Source: Malachius bipustulatus
Lineage: Eukaryota; Arthropoda; Insecta; Coleoptera; Melyridae
Direction: 5' to 3'
NCBI GenBank assembly: GCA_910589415.1
Contig: OU342635.1
Coordinates: 15,686,001 to 15,750,000 of the forward strand
DNA length: 64,000 nucleotides
The notes under the pieces were generated by a model that was not told the origin of the DNA, made no database searches, and worked only from the letters and a program-made list of their open reading frames with translations. Positions 10,906 through 22,335 of the stretch are shown piece after piece (within the stretch, counting starts at the first letter, position 1; every line of letters begins with the position of its first letter). Position numbers and translations under genes: made by a program.

Positions 10906-13900
10906 ATGGCCGCTTACATAAATCGCACTGTGTCGTTGATGTCGGGAGGCGACGGACCCCATAACAGGTCCGCTGCTGCACCTGCTTTGGACCACAGAGG
11001 TCTCAGGCAGTCATCAGAGAATTCACCCTTACAGATATTCGTCAAAGCCAAGAGCAAGATTAATCACATATTCAAGGACATTGAAGATTACGTCAAGGAT
11101 GCTGTAGAATATATGAATGGTAAATGTGATTGCTTGATTAATAAAAAAAACATTTTTTTTTAATATTTGTTTATAGAAATTGAAGCCCAGAAGGACATCG
11201 TAACTTCTGAAGATGTCAAGCGAACAAACGAATTCGAACACAGAGTTCAAGGTATTCGAGATGTCCTCAAAAGAGATCACATGAAGGTGGCTTTCTTTGG
11301 ACGGACATCGAACGGAAAAAGTTCAGTTGTCAATGCCATGCTGCGTGATAAGATCTTACCCAGCGGTATTGGTCATACTACAAATTGTTTTCTTCAGGTG
11401 AGGTGCTGTATATTTAATTGTTTTTCAATCATGTTTTTTTTTTGTTTTCCTATTAAAGGTAGAGGGTTCACCAACAGACGAACCGTACCTTGAAATCGAA
11501 GGCTCGAACAAGCATCACGCCGTCGAATCGGTCGGCCAGCTAGCGCACGCTCTGTGTAAAGAGAAACTGAAGGAGTCTCAGTTGGTCAGAGTCTTCTGGC
11601 CCAAGAGCAAGTGTATACTTCTCAAGGACGACGTGGTGTTTGTGGACTCTCCAGGGATTGACGTCACTCCTAACCTAGACGATTGGATCGATAAGCATTG
11701 CTTGGACGCTGATGTTTTTGTTCTGGTCGCCAATGCTGAATCGACTCTTATGCTTACTGTGAGTTGACTGTGCGTTTTTCATTTCATTTCAATGTTATTA
11801 ATTCTTTTTGGGTGTTACTTTATGCAGGAAAAGAATTTCTTCCATAAAGTTTCGACAAGATTGTCAAAACCGAATATTTTTATATTGAATAACAGATGGG
11901 ATGCTTCAGCTAGTGAACCGGAATTTTTAGATCAGGTGAGTGAGTGATAGAAAATGCAAAAAATGCATGAAGAATTCTTTATAGTTTTGCTTAATATCGC
12001 TTGTAGTTTGTTTGTAGTAAATTCAGAAAATTCTCTGCAATTATTTAATCTGTGACAGTATAGATGTTTTGTGAATTTACTTCAACTGCAAGATCTAACT
12101 TTTAATTTTGACAAAAAAGAGATTATGCTGTGAGCTTGTCAATTTGTTATAAATAGATTTACTTTTTTTATGAAAATAATTTTCAGTACTAACATTATAT
12201 TGAATAGTTGCCACCTTTTTCTTCGTTTTTTTGCAATTGCTGCTATATATTTTGCTACATTTCGAAAACGTTTACTACATTTCCAGTTTTGTACATGTTC
12301 TTTTTATAAATCAGTTGCGTTCAGAAACTAAGTATCATTTGGCTTTATTTCCAATAAATACATTTGAAAATAGATGCCATGCAAATTGAGATACATTTAT
12401 TAAGATTTGTAAATACTGATCAGTGACCATTCACCTGAAAGATTTTAAACTGAAGGAAATTACCTATTGCAGATTCGGATTTTATGGGTGAAAACACCTG
12501 GGAAATTACTACCCCCTTGCCCCTTCATGCAGGTGGGGCGGGTGGTAAATTTGGAATTTTGGTTAGGAACCCTTATTTTCTATTGCAGATTCAGGTTTTA
12601 CGTCCAAAAATACGAAGGATTTGCAATATTTTTTCTGATTAATGATAGAAGGCGCTGTAATCGACGAAATTATCTAATTTTTTCGATTTGTCTTAATATT
12701 GAAATTGAATAAAAAAGATCACCGAATCGAGAAAAAATTTAAAACAAATGCTATGTATTTGTTTTTTGTTTTTAACCATAAAATCCGAAACTGCAATAAA
12801 AAATAAAGGTCGTTGTCCAAAATTTTGAATTTACACCCCTCCACACCTGCATGGTGGGGAGACGGGGCAGCAATTTCCCACGTGCTTCAACCCGTAGAAC
12901 CTAAATCTGCAATAAAAAACCTGGGTTCTCTTTTAAGATTTCAAAGTTGCTGCCCCCACCCCTGGTTGGTTGGTGGAGTTTGGTATCGTTGGATGTCCCC
13001 TTTCCAGGCGAACAAATTTTATTTACCACTTTTTTTGATCTGATGCATAGTTTTGGATATATTTTCATGTCTCTAGATAAACTGAGCATCCTATATAGGG
13101 TGATTCAGGTTTTACCTACTAATTTAACTCTAGGGAACGATGGAGAATCGAAAAATAATATGAGTTTGCTTCATGAACTATATTCGTGAAAATACAGGGT
13201 GTTAAAGTTTTAAGAAAAAAATCGTATTTTTGAAATATAAAAAAATTGGCTGATTGAAATAATTTGAAACTTTGAACAGTAGTTGTGCTAATTGAAGTAC
13301 ATGATATGATACTTCCAATGAAAAATTATTCACTGAAGTGGCAGAGATCTGGGTGTGTTGTTACCTTTTTTATTAAATAATTTCTACGCCACTGACTTTA
13401 ATACAAATTGGTTATTTATGGTAGATACCTTGTTTTGTTTAGAGGAGAAAAGTCATCTTACGTTTTTGTTGTAAGTCATTTGGCTTTATTTCCAATAAAT
13501 ACATTTGAAAATAGATGCCATGCAAATTGAGATACATTTATTAAGATTTGTAAATACTGATCAGTGACCATTCACCTGAAAGATTTTAAACTGAAGGAAA
13601 TTACCACTTGAATCTTGCTTATTGCAGATTCGGATTTTATGGGTGAAAACACCTGGGAAATTACTACCCCCTTGCCCCTTCATGCAGGTGGGGCGGGTGG
13701 TAAATTTGGAATTTTGGTTAGGAACCCTTATTTTTTAATGCAGGTTCAGGTTTTACGTCCAAAAATACGAAGGATTTGCAATATTTTGCACTGTTTTCAA
13801 GATATTCCACAATGTTGGCACTCATGCAAGCTTTTTGTAATGCAATACGGTTCAATAACGATCACAAAAATGATTAATTTCTGGAAAAACTCAATAGCAT

Positions 13901-16900
13901 TGATTTTTATGATATTTCACCTCGTACGGGTTCCTACATTGTGAAGTATCTCGGAAACAATGCGTCCTAGGACAAAAACGTACGATGACTTTTTTTCTCT
14001 AAACAACATGAGGTATCTAACAAAAATTACAATTTTGCATTAAAGTCAGTGGCGTAGAAATTATTTAATAAAAAAGGTAACAGCAAGCCCAGATCTCCGC
14101 CACTGGATTGAAGAATTTTTCATCGGCAGTATCACATCATGTACTTCAATTAGCACAACTACTGTTCAAAATTTCAAATTATTTCAATCAGCCAATTTTT
14201 TTATATTTCAAAAATACGAATTTTAACACCCTGTATTTTCTTAACGAAGCATTTCACGAATATAGGTCATGAAGCAAACTCATATTATTTTTCGATTCTC
14301 TATCGTTTCCTAGAGTTAACAAGGTAAAACCTGAATCACCCTGTATATTAATTTTTTTCAGTCCCACAGAAGTCTACCACATACTTTAAGTTGATTTTGT
14401 AAGGCTTCAACACTGGCAATGTAGAAAAAGTTTTCACAATTAAAAAAAAATGCTTGTTACTTTCATTACTAGGATGTACAGGTGTCCCAGAAAAGTTATA
14501 TTTTTTAAGAAACTGGCTCTTTGGTTGGTTAAAGGAGTTTTTTAATCCAGTTTTAAAGTATTTCAAAACAAGACAATTAATTTTTTGCGGTTTATAATTA
14601 ATTTTACAATTGTTTATTATTTTTCTGCCATCAATTTTGAGACACCAGTATATGAGATGTATTCACAAACTAAGGTCTGGAAGGTATTATTAAGAAAAGA
14701 TAAATAAGCTCACCAATTCTTTTCTGCAAAAATAAAATATCTACAAGAACAAGACTACAAATTTATTTATACTGGATGCCCTGAAATAGGAAATGAAAAA
14801 CTTAAAAAGGAAATGATTGTACATAAAAAAATACTTTTTTTCCCCCCCTATAGACTTATATGCCCAGACATACCGTTTTCAAAGCAACAATGTTCAGCTC
14901 TTAAACACACTTTTTGCTCATTAAAATAAATTAAATAAATCATTTATCCCTTGTTTTCAATCCCTTCTATAATCACTGGATTAATTGCGATTTTAAGAAG
15001 CCCTTTAAAACCTCCCATGTTTTCTACACCATAAACATACTTGCTCTTGGTTAACATCTAAAGTTGACCTTTTCCGAGAAAATGGCATTTTATGAGAGAA
15101 AACATTAATTTAAAAATTTTTTTTTTCAATTTATTATTAGCAGTGAAGCATTTAAAATCACTTCTTAAAATCGCATTAATTCCCATGGCTAGAAGTTGAG
15201 GGGTTGAAACCCTCAAAGTATTCAAAATCTATCCACTCAATTTTTTTTAAAACGTCTATTCCATAGTGAAAAAAAGGACACAAAATGTGTATAAAAAGCT
15301 GAACATTGTATCTCATGTTATGGTTCTCGACTTCTCGAGATATTGCTTAAAAACTGAAAAAAATTCAACTTTGGCCACCTGTATCTTGAAAACGTCGGGC
15401 ATATAAATTAATACGAAAAAAGTCATATTCTTTTATGCAGAATCACTGCCTTTTTAAGGAACATGCTATTTCTGGGCATCACATATTACATAGAAATAGT
15501 ATTTTTTTATTTCAAGATATAAGGAAACTTGCAAATTAACTTTTGTAAATTGCCCGCAGAAAATCTCTAAAATAATAGTTTAGCTTAGGGTCAATAATAG
15601 GTACCTGATTATTTGCATAGCTGAGTGGGGCCCATTTTCATCATAAAACTTACCTGCGTTAATATTGACAGATATCTATAACATCTATAATTTAGGAGTT
15701 TAACTAAAGGCTTCTTTGGCTACAGAGAAATGTCTCTACGTAAAAACAGGGTTAAATTAAGGGTTGTCCCTCAAAAACGCCCATTAAAAAACTTCTTGGT
15801 TCATTTTGGTGGCAGCCTGAAAACACTATCAGCAGGAAGGCTGATTGAATGATACAATATAGTTGTAGAGCCTACTGAACTCTGAAAAAATAAACGCTCC
15901 CTCAGTAACAATTTTGTTCACTGAACTTTATTTTGTGAATATGCTTTCTGGTAACCAGTAAAAATCGTAATTATTGTTGAATTATTTTTATTCTATTTTT
16001 AAAGCATTGCAATGAACAGGAAGAGGTGAGTGAGTCTGAGGATGGCAAATTTTTATAATTTTTAAACTATTCATGCTTTATTTTTTTTCATTACAAAGTA
16101 CGAACAGTTACTGAAACTTGACATGTAAAAATTGATATTACGGTATTAACATTGAACATAACACTCATAATTCAACCAATCATGAGAGATATATTATGTT
16201 CTTAGTCTTGGTTCATTCTGGAGTTTTTCTGGAATACAGTAGACCAATCGACACATTATTCCAACTGTCTCGATCAGCTGTAGATTGTCTATTATTTGGC
16301 CAGAATCTAGATGAGAAGAACAGATGTTTCTAACCTCCTGTACATAAATTATTATATATCATATTACGAATCCTACTTTATGTGCTGGATGTTCCTAAAT
16401 ACCAGGTACATATGAAAGGACGTAATTCGTTGGCCCATTTTATGTGTAAAAGTTCTTAAAACATAGGTCCGTAACCGCTTCGTTACCAATCCAGGGTGTT
16501 GAAATTTGAAGATTTTTTCTTTATAGGTCCTTGAGGTTGGTCAAACAACGAATTGGAAGAAATTGTTTCTTTTTTTCCTTGATAACGGTTGCATATGCAA
16601 AAAAAAACTATAGGAGACCAAAAAGTTTCCAAATAAAACAAAAAATTCACATTGTATTTTAGAATCTACCAGCGGCGCTTCACAAAAAAGTTCAGGGGGA
16701 GAAATGTGGACGAAATGGGGGAAATTCAGGAAAAAAATCTCTCTGTAGATTCTCACAACCCTGTTCAATGATGTAAGCCCTACAGTGTACCCTATATTTC
16801 AATTTGAGCCCAAATATCTCAAAAACTATGGGAGCTATAAGGAAAAAACTAATTTTTTTTTACGTAACTAAGCTGTTGCGGGCCTATGTTTATATGAAGT

Positions 16901-19900
16901 TTTAGGCATGAAATAAGTCAAGGAATTACCTACTTTCATATGTACCTGGTATTTAGGAACACCTGTATATAATACACTAACTTACAATAGTTTATAATAA
17001 TAACAAATAACTTCGGTCTTTGTTTATTTATTCTATATTACCTTCAGATTTTTATTCACAACTTGTAGCTTCTCTAGCTGAAATGTCTCACTTCAAACTT
17101 CAAGTTCACATTCTAAACTACTTTATTTTTTCTTACTTTCCTTCTGATCTTACTTCTAATAGTTTCCGAAACACTACAACTCTCTTCTCTGCGATGATAC
17201 GTCTCTTATAAAATATATCCAGGTGATGACAATGACGTTTTAAACGGACATTCCCGAATGACATGTTGCTAGTTGACATGATCTAGTAGACAGTAAAGTA
17301 AGCGCGTGCAAGAACATTCTATTATTAGGCCAGAATCTAGATAAAGAAGAAGAATAGATGTTCGATGTTCCTAAACTCAAATTCCAGATCATCAACTGAT
17401 TTACATTAACTCAGATTTATTGTTTACATTAATTTAACTTCAGTTATTATTAAGAATAGTTCATCAGTGCTCTATTAGACTTACAACAATGAAAACCTGA
17501 ACATTTTGTAGGTTAGAAGACAACACCAAGAGAGAGCTGTCGATTTTCTCGTGAACGAACTGAAAGTGTGCACTTCTAAAGAAGCCGAAGAGCGCATTTT
17601 CTTCATATCTGCGAAAGAAGTTCTTCAGGCGCGTCTGGCAGAACAAGGACAAGTTTCATCTGCCCCGTTGACGGAGGGATTTCAGACGAGGTACTTCGAA
17701 TTTCAGGATTTCGAGAGGAAATTTGAGGAATGCATATCGAAATCGGCTGTCAAAACTAAATTCGGGCAGCATTCGCAGCGCGGAAAGTACATCGCAAAGT
17801 AAGTCAATTTTTTATTAAATAACAACTGCTAAATAGGTTACAATACAACGTATTTGATTTATTCTAGCGAACTGAAGGATATATTGGATAAAATCTACAA
17901 TGACGCCCAGAGCTTGAAGGCGGAAAAAACGAAGCAACGGAAAGATTTATACGACAGCGTGAATTACACGGAGCAGCAGCTGATGCTGACGACCGAAGAA
18001 ATGAAGCAGAAAATCGTGCACACAGTGGAAGATGTGGAGCAGCGAGTTTCGAAGGCTTTCAACGACGAAATAAGACGTTTGCATCCATTAATCGACGACT
18101 TCAGTTGCCCCTTTGATTCTCACCCAACCGTTCTCAACAGTTACAAGAAGGAGCTGCATTCGTATGTGGAGGCCGTTCTGGAATCTAACCTGCGATCCCG
18201 TCTGGCGGCTACCGTTTCAACAAACATGGAATCGAGGCAGTGCGAAATGATCGAGAGAATGGAGAAATTAATCACAGACAAACATAAACACAGTGCAAGT
18301 CACATGATTCACAGGGGGAAACCTTTTGAAATATTATTTAGGTAAGTATTATTAACACAAATGATGAGGATAAAAGAGCGATTCCAAATATTTTCAGGTT
18401 GAATTGTGAGAATCTGTGCAGTGACTTCACTGAAGATTTGGAGTTTCGATTTTCATGGGGAATAACCGCCTTAATAAAGAAGTTTTCCGGAAATAGCGCG
18501 TTAGCTCTGAAGAACCGGAGAGAAAGTCCTTCGAGCGGGCTCGTGCCCAGCACTCCCACTGATCAGTCGGTGATGCCTTTGTACACTAACAATATCATGG
18601 ACGACTGGTCACTGATATCCCGTATGGCCATTATGGGGGTGTCTTCTCAGGGAACCATGGGTTGCTTGATTGCGGCCGGATTTTTGTTTAAAACAATCGG
18701 TTGGCGTGTTGTCGTAGTCACAGGTATGTTGAATACAGAGATGTTTATTATTTTTGCTTTCATTCATGTGCAAGCTAGCGGTTGCACGAATAGGGCTAAA
18801 AAAGGACCCTGCTCCAATTTTTTCCGTTATTGTGCAGAAATTTTCCACTGCAAAAATAGGTACCAAGCTTGGATCCCTCCGCTCCCGCTCCCACAGACCC
18901 GCATTTGTCTGTAAACATCTTTAGTTTACCAGTTCAGTTACTTTTACACGAGTCTACAGTATAATGATATATTAACCCTTTAAGCGGGTAAGACGCGCCC
19001 GCTCGTCCGAGCGAGATGCAACGCACAGTGGGTATGACGAGCCGGTGCGTTTCGTATATAATTTTAGCTGTTATACGGCCAAAGTGGATGAACCTTGATT
19101 GATTTTAAAGGTTTCTATATTTGACATCTATTGGTGAAAGTTTGAAAGAAATCGGATAAAAAATAAGGAATCTGTAATGGAAAAACATTTTAAACGCTAG
19201 ACTTCAGTGGCGCGCAGTTGATTTACAGCAGGAAGTAATAAATACTTCCAGAAATCTGTATAGAATAGAACATCAATTCAATTGTATTGATTTATACTTT
19301 GGTTATATTCTCATTCCTAGATGGCTCTAGGACTACTAGTTTTTTATTTATTGAGTCTCGTAACTTACATTGATAGGTAATTGAAATGACTTTTGTGATA
19401 GGCAGTTTAGAATTATTATTATTGGATTAGGTATTTCATGGATTAGAAATTTGTGATTATATGATTTTTTTTAGAGTAAAATAAAAACTTTAGAATCTCA
19501 GCTTTTCTTTATACTGAATTTTTTCTTCAAATTCAGTTTCGTTCTGTCGACAAAATAAAAATAAATATTTTTTATTGTCATATTTGGTGACCAACCGAGT
19601 CGATATTTACATTATTGGCCATTTATAAAGGGCGGAACAAGATAATAAAATGAGTTAGGTAGATCACGCATTCTTGCTTGGACAAAATATAGGTCATTGG
19701 AAATGTGCATTGTTGTATTTTGATAATAAAAAATAGAGTATATAAGTATGCTCACGTGAGGAATTATATTTTGTATTTGTATTTTATACAATAATAAAAT
19801 CCGCAAGCATAAAAACTTTTTTTTTTGTTTGGGTGGGTACTTTTATTTTTAGTTGAATTTTTGATTCATGTATAATGAAAAGATTTGTAAAATGAAATAC

Positions 19901-21817
19901 ATTTTACTTGTAATATTTTACTATGGATATTTTATTTATTTATTTGAGTTGCAATAATTTGATTTGAATCCACTAAATTGAATAAATAGTGGATTGAACC
20001 ACCAAGAAACATTGAAAAAAATAAATAAAAAAACATTATCCCCTAAAATATTTATGCATCTCCGCCACTGGTGCTTTTTTTTTTCTTATAAATCTAATAC
20101 AAGTTTACTCTAAATGTAGTTTGTTGTATCAAATTTTTCTTGTATATTTTTTCAAATTTATTAATTTTTTGAACCCTGTAAAACTTTTACATGCGCGACA
20201 CTGATGCACAAAATTATCGTTAGAACTATTTAAAATTTTACAGGTAAATGAGTTTTGAAAAAATAAAAAAAGTAAAAAAAAATTGTTCAAACACTAAAAG
20301 GGTGGTACCCGCCACTGACATGACAAATTAAACTTCATAAAAAAATTTTTTTTCAAATTATTTTATAATAAGTATGTTATGCTGATTACCTAAAAAATAT
20401 CGAAAATTCGAATAGCGATGGTGAACTGGCAATATGTCCTATCTGAAATTTCACGCATTTTCCGTTTATTGTGTTAAATTGTCCTATCTGCTATTATACA
20501 CGTTCAGCATGTGATTAATATTTATTGCTAAATTTAAGTATATGTTACAAAATAAACATATACGTTTTTTTTTTTTCGGAAATTCTAAATAAAAAAAAAG
20601 AACGTTTTTTTTCGCTTCCTGACCAATTTACTTTTTTGAGATAGGACTTATTGCCAGTTCACCATCGATATACAAAAAAAAACTTCTCCCCACCACGGGG
20701 TAGAAAACCTAAAAATGTTTTGCCCACTTAAGGGGTTAATAAAGTATGAACCTCTGTGAATAAAAAAATAATGAATAATGTAAACATATAAGTCATACTT
20801 CTAATACTTACGCAAAAATTGCAGGGTCCTCCACTTTTAGCTCTATTCGTGCAACCGCTAGCTCCACATGAATTTGGAATTTTTTAACAGATAATTCCTT
20901 AGACTTTACATTTTTGCCCTCATAGAAAATGGCCGCCACAGACCTCACTTTTGGCATGAGTACAGAATAGGAAGTTCGTCATCTAATCATAGAATAAATA
21001 TCTCTGGTTGAATATGACTTAAGATGTAGTTGGTGGTTAGAGAGGTTTTTTATCATAAAAAACTTCAAAATGATCAAAAAGATTGGTATATGAATAATTG
21101 TTGTAATTAAAAAAAAAAAAGAAAAAAAAGAGAGCAAACGACTTTGTTAAAAAATTACATTCACTTGGTTGAGGTTAAAAAGTTGAGGACTTATGATTAT
21201 TATTCAGCTTACCAAACATTTACAAAATTTTACCTTTGAGGCTGTAATGGCACTAGCGAGGTTCTATAAAAAATAGAATATTTCTCAAAAAAGTATTTTA
21301 TTATCTATTTTACGTTCAGCAAGTATTGTTGAGACAGTTAACCTTAAGAGCTTGTATGTAAATACACATTAGACATAAATAAACCTTATTGAATGCTTCC
21401 AGGTGCTGTGTATGGTTGTCTTTATCTGTACGAACGCGTGACATGGACCAACAGAGCCAAGGAAAAGGCTTTCAAGAAACAATACGTCCAACATCTGACC
21501 CACAACCTGAGACGAATAATCGACTTGACGTCAACCAACTGCGGCCATCAGGTGCAGCAGGCTCTGATGGAGTCTTTTGCCAGGCTGTGCGGTCTGGTCG
21601 ATGAAGTTACCACGGAAATGGACAAGAGTCTCAAAGAGCTGGAAAAAGAGATCACCACCTTAGAGAACGCCGGGGCCAGAGCTAAGGTATTTGCTTTCAG
21701 GTATGTGTTGACTGTATTTAATTTTAATTTACTGTGCAGGCTCTCAGGAACAAGGCCAACTATCTTGCACACGAGTTGGAACTTTTCGAGGATGCCTATT
21801 TGACTCTCCAACACTGA
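10906..21817 (+). CDS. Marf: mitofusin (Marf), outer mitochondrial membrane fusion GTPase
   Basis: A dynamin-family GTPase that fuses outer mitochondrial membranes. Nine coding exons join in phase to 763 residues: 10906-11119, 11177-11397, 11459-11758, 11828-11935, 17512-17798, 17868-18341, 18398-18723, 21403-21686 and 21740-21817. Insect homologues are about 800 residues. The P-loop GRTSNGKS is at residues 113-120, the switch GIGHTTN at about 136-142, DSPG at 208-211 and NNRWD at 266-270, so the GTPase site is intact. A coiled coil follows (exon 6), then a hydrophobic double membrane segment at about 605-655 ([18 protein letters not shown] to [13 protein letters not shown]), then the C-terminal heptad repeat (about 680-760, ending LTLQH). 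The start [10 protein letters not shown] matches the insect N-terminus. Intron 4 (5.6 kb) and intron 7 (2.7 kb) are swollen by repeats. The acceptor at 10838 suggests a separate 5' leader exon. Confidence 0.97.
12337..12632 (+). repeat. direct repeat, copy A
   Basis: Starts CATTTGGCTTTATTTCC and ends AGGATTTGCAATATTTT. Copy B lies at 13478-13785 and is nearly identical. Copy A lacks a short stretch near TTACC(ACTTGAATCTTGC)TTATTGC and differs in the TTTTCTATTGCAG against TTTTTTAATGCAG region. The core contains the same GATTCGGATTTTATGGG..CACCTGGG unit as at 2440-2640. Confidence 0.85.
12780..13000 (-). repeat. inverted copy of the GATTCGGATTTTA repeat unit
   Basis: On the minus strand this reads TTGCAGTTTCGGATTTTATG and has the CCCCACC..GCAGGTG core of the units at 12470 and 13615. 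With those copies it makes an inverted, tandem-like cluster in Marf intron 4. Confidence 0.6.
13092..14347. mobile_element. foldback element (TATATAGGGTGATTCAGG termini)
   Basis: The left end TATAGGGTGATTCAGGTTTTAC is inverted at the right end (GTAAAACCTGAATCACCCTG). An inner ACAGGGTGTTAAAG box at about 13194 pairs with AACACCCTGTATTTTC at about 14226, and the arms continue to pair through the GTTACC..ATTAAATAATTTCTACGCCACTGAC region. Copy B of the direct repeat (13478-13785) lies between the arms, so a copy appears to have been carried or inserted here. Confidence 0.8.
13478..13785 (+). repeat. direct repeat, copy B
   Basis: Nearly identical to 12337-12632. It sits in the interior of the foldback at 13092-14347. 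The high identity over about 290 bases suggests a recent duplication. Confidence 0.85.
16391..16960. mobile_element. inverted-repeat element (GTTCCTAAATACCAGGTAC)
   Basis: Left GTTCCTAAATACCAGGTACA and right TGTACCTGGTATTTAGGAAC are near-perfect inverted ends of about 30 bases over a 570-base element. No coding capacity. A GATGTTCCTAAAC end-like motif also occurs at about 17352. Confidence 0.75.
18972..20739. mobile_element. piggyBac-like non-autonomous element
   Basis: It is flanked by TTAA on both sides (18972-18975 and 20736-20739). The ends are CCCTTTAAGCGGG on the left and CCCCTTAAGTGGG read inward from the right, matching at 11 of 13 positions. TTAA duplications and CCC-starting inverted termini are the hallmarks of piggyBac elements. 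No transposase frame remains in its ~1.77 kb. Smaller repeats lie inside: a CAGTGGCG-type end at about 19206 and the inverted repeat at 20415-20668. Confidence 0.65.
20415..20668. mobile_element. small inverted-repeat (MITE-like) element
   Basis: GCGATGGTGAACTGGCAATA is inverted as TTGCCAGTTCACCATCG, followed inward by TCCTATCT and AGATAGGA. About 254 bases, without coding capacity, nested inside the piggyBac-like element. Confidence 0.75.
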
Positions 21818-22335
21818 AGTTTTTTGTTAGTGTAGCAAGCAACATTAGAGAATTTATTAAATTATCACTTCATATAACGAGGTTTCTTTCATAGGCTAAA
21901 AAAAATAACTTTTATAGGCCGGAATGTTTTAATGTATATTTAATTAATATCTTTTGAGATGTCCTAGTCATAACCAAATTTTTTATTATTAACCTTCAAT
22001 GGTTTCGAATATGTAAGAAAAAGTGTGTTCGTGTTGTTAGTTGCATTACATTATCAATAATTAACTACACATTCTATTGGAAATAATTTGAATTTACTAA
22101 AAGATAACAATAATATAAATAATCTTTAATTAAGTGCATCTCTTATTGATGAGTATCCTATAAATAAAAAACCTCATTATATGAGTGTTTCTCATTGTGA
22201 TAGATTTTTTTAATGAATGATTTCCAGCAGTTATTTAGTGATTTTATTTAAATTTTATTAACTATATTGTAATAATTATTATTGTTGAAAATACCTACTT
22301 TATATTATTTTTGGTGTTTTTGACTAATAAATAAC
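21818..22335 (+). other. Marf 3' untranslated region (inferred)
   Basis: AT-rich sequence after the Marf stop with AATAAA signals at 22163-22168 and 22327-22332. Either could end the transcript. The boundary is inferred. Confidence 0.4.

Larger units (their letters stand above)
11936..17511. other. Marf intron 4, repeat-filled
   Basis: A 5.6-kb intron holding duplicated repeat blocks (12337-12632 and 13478-13785), a foldback (13092-14347) and an inverted-repeat element (16391-16960). The 14348-16390 part contains AT-rich sequence with no gene. A repeated GGCCAGAATCTAGAT motif occurs at about 16299 and 17327 on either side of the 16391-16960 element. Confidence 0.7.
18769..20866. mobile_element. 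outer inverted-repeat element in Marf intron 7
   Basis: The left arm GCTAGCGGTTGCACGAATAG, then GGCTAAAA and GGACCCTGC (18773-18812), is inverted at 20815-20864 with a few differences. Between the arms lies the piggyBac-like element (18972-20739), so this looks like an older element split by the insertion. Confidence 0.75.

Noticed and set aside
13615..13944. 109-codon plus-strand frame
   Set aside because: Lies in repeat copy B; the frame is fortuitous.
18399..18914. Marf open frame read past its donor
   Set aside because: The part beyond 18723 is intron and repeat sequence; GTATGT marks the exon end and the membrane segment continues at 21403.
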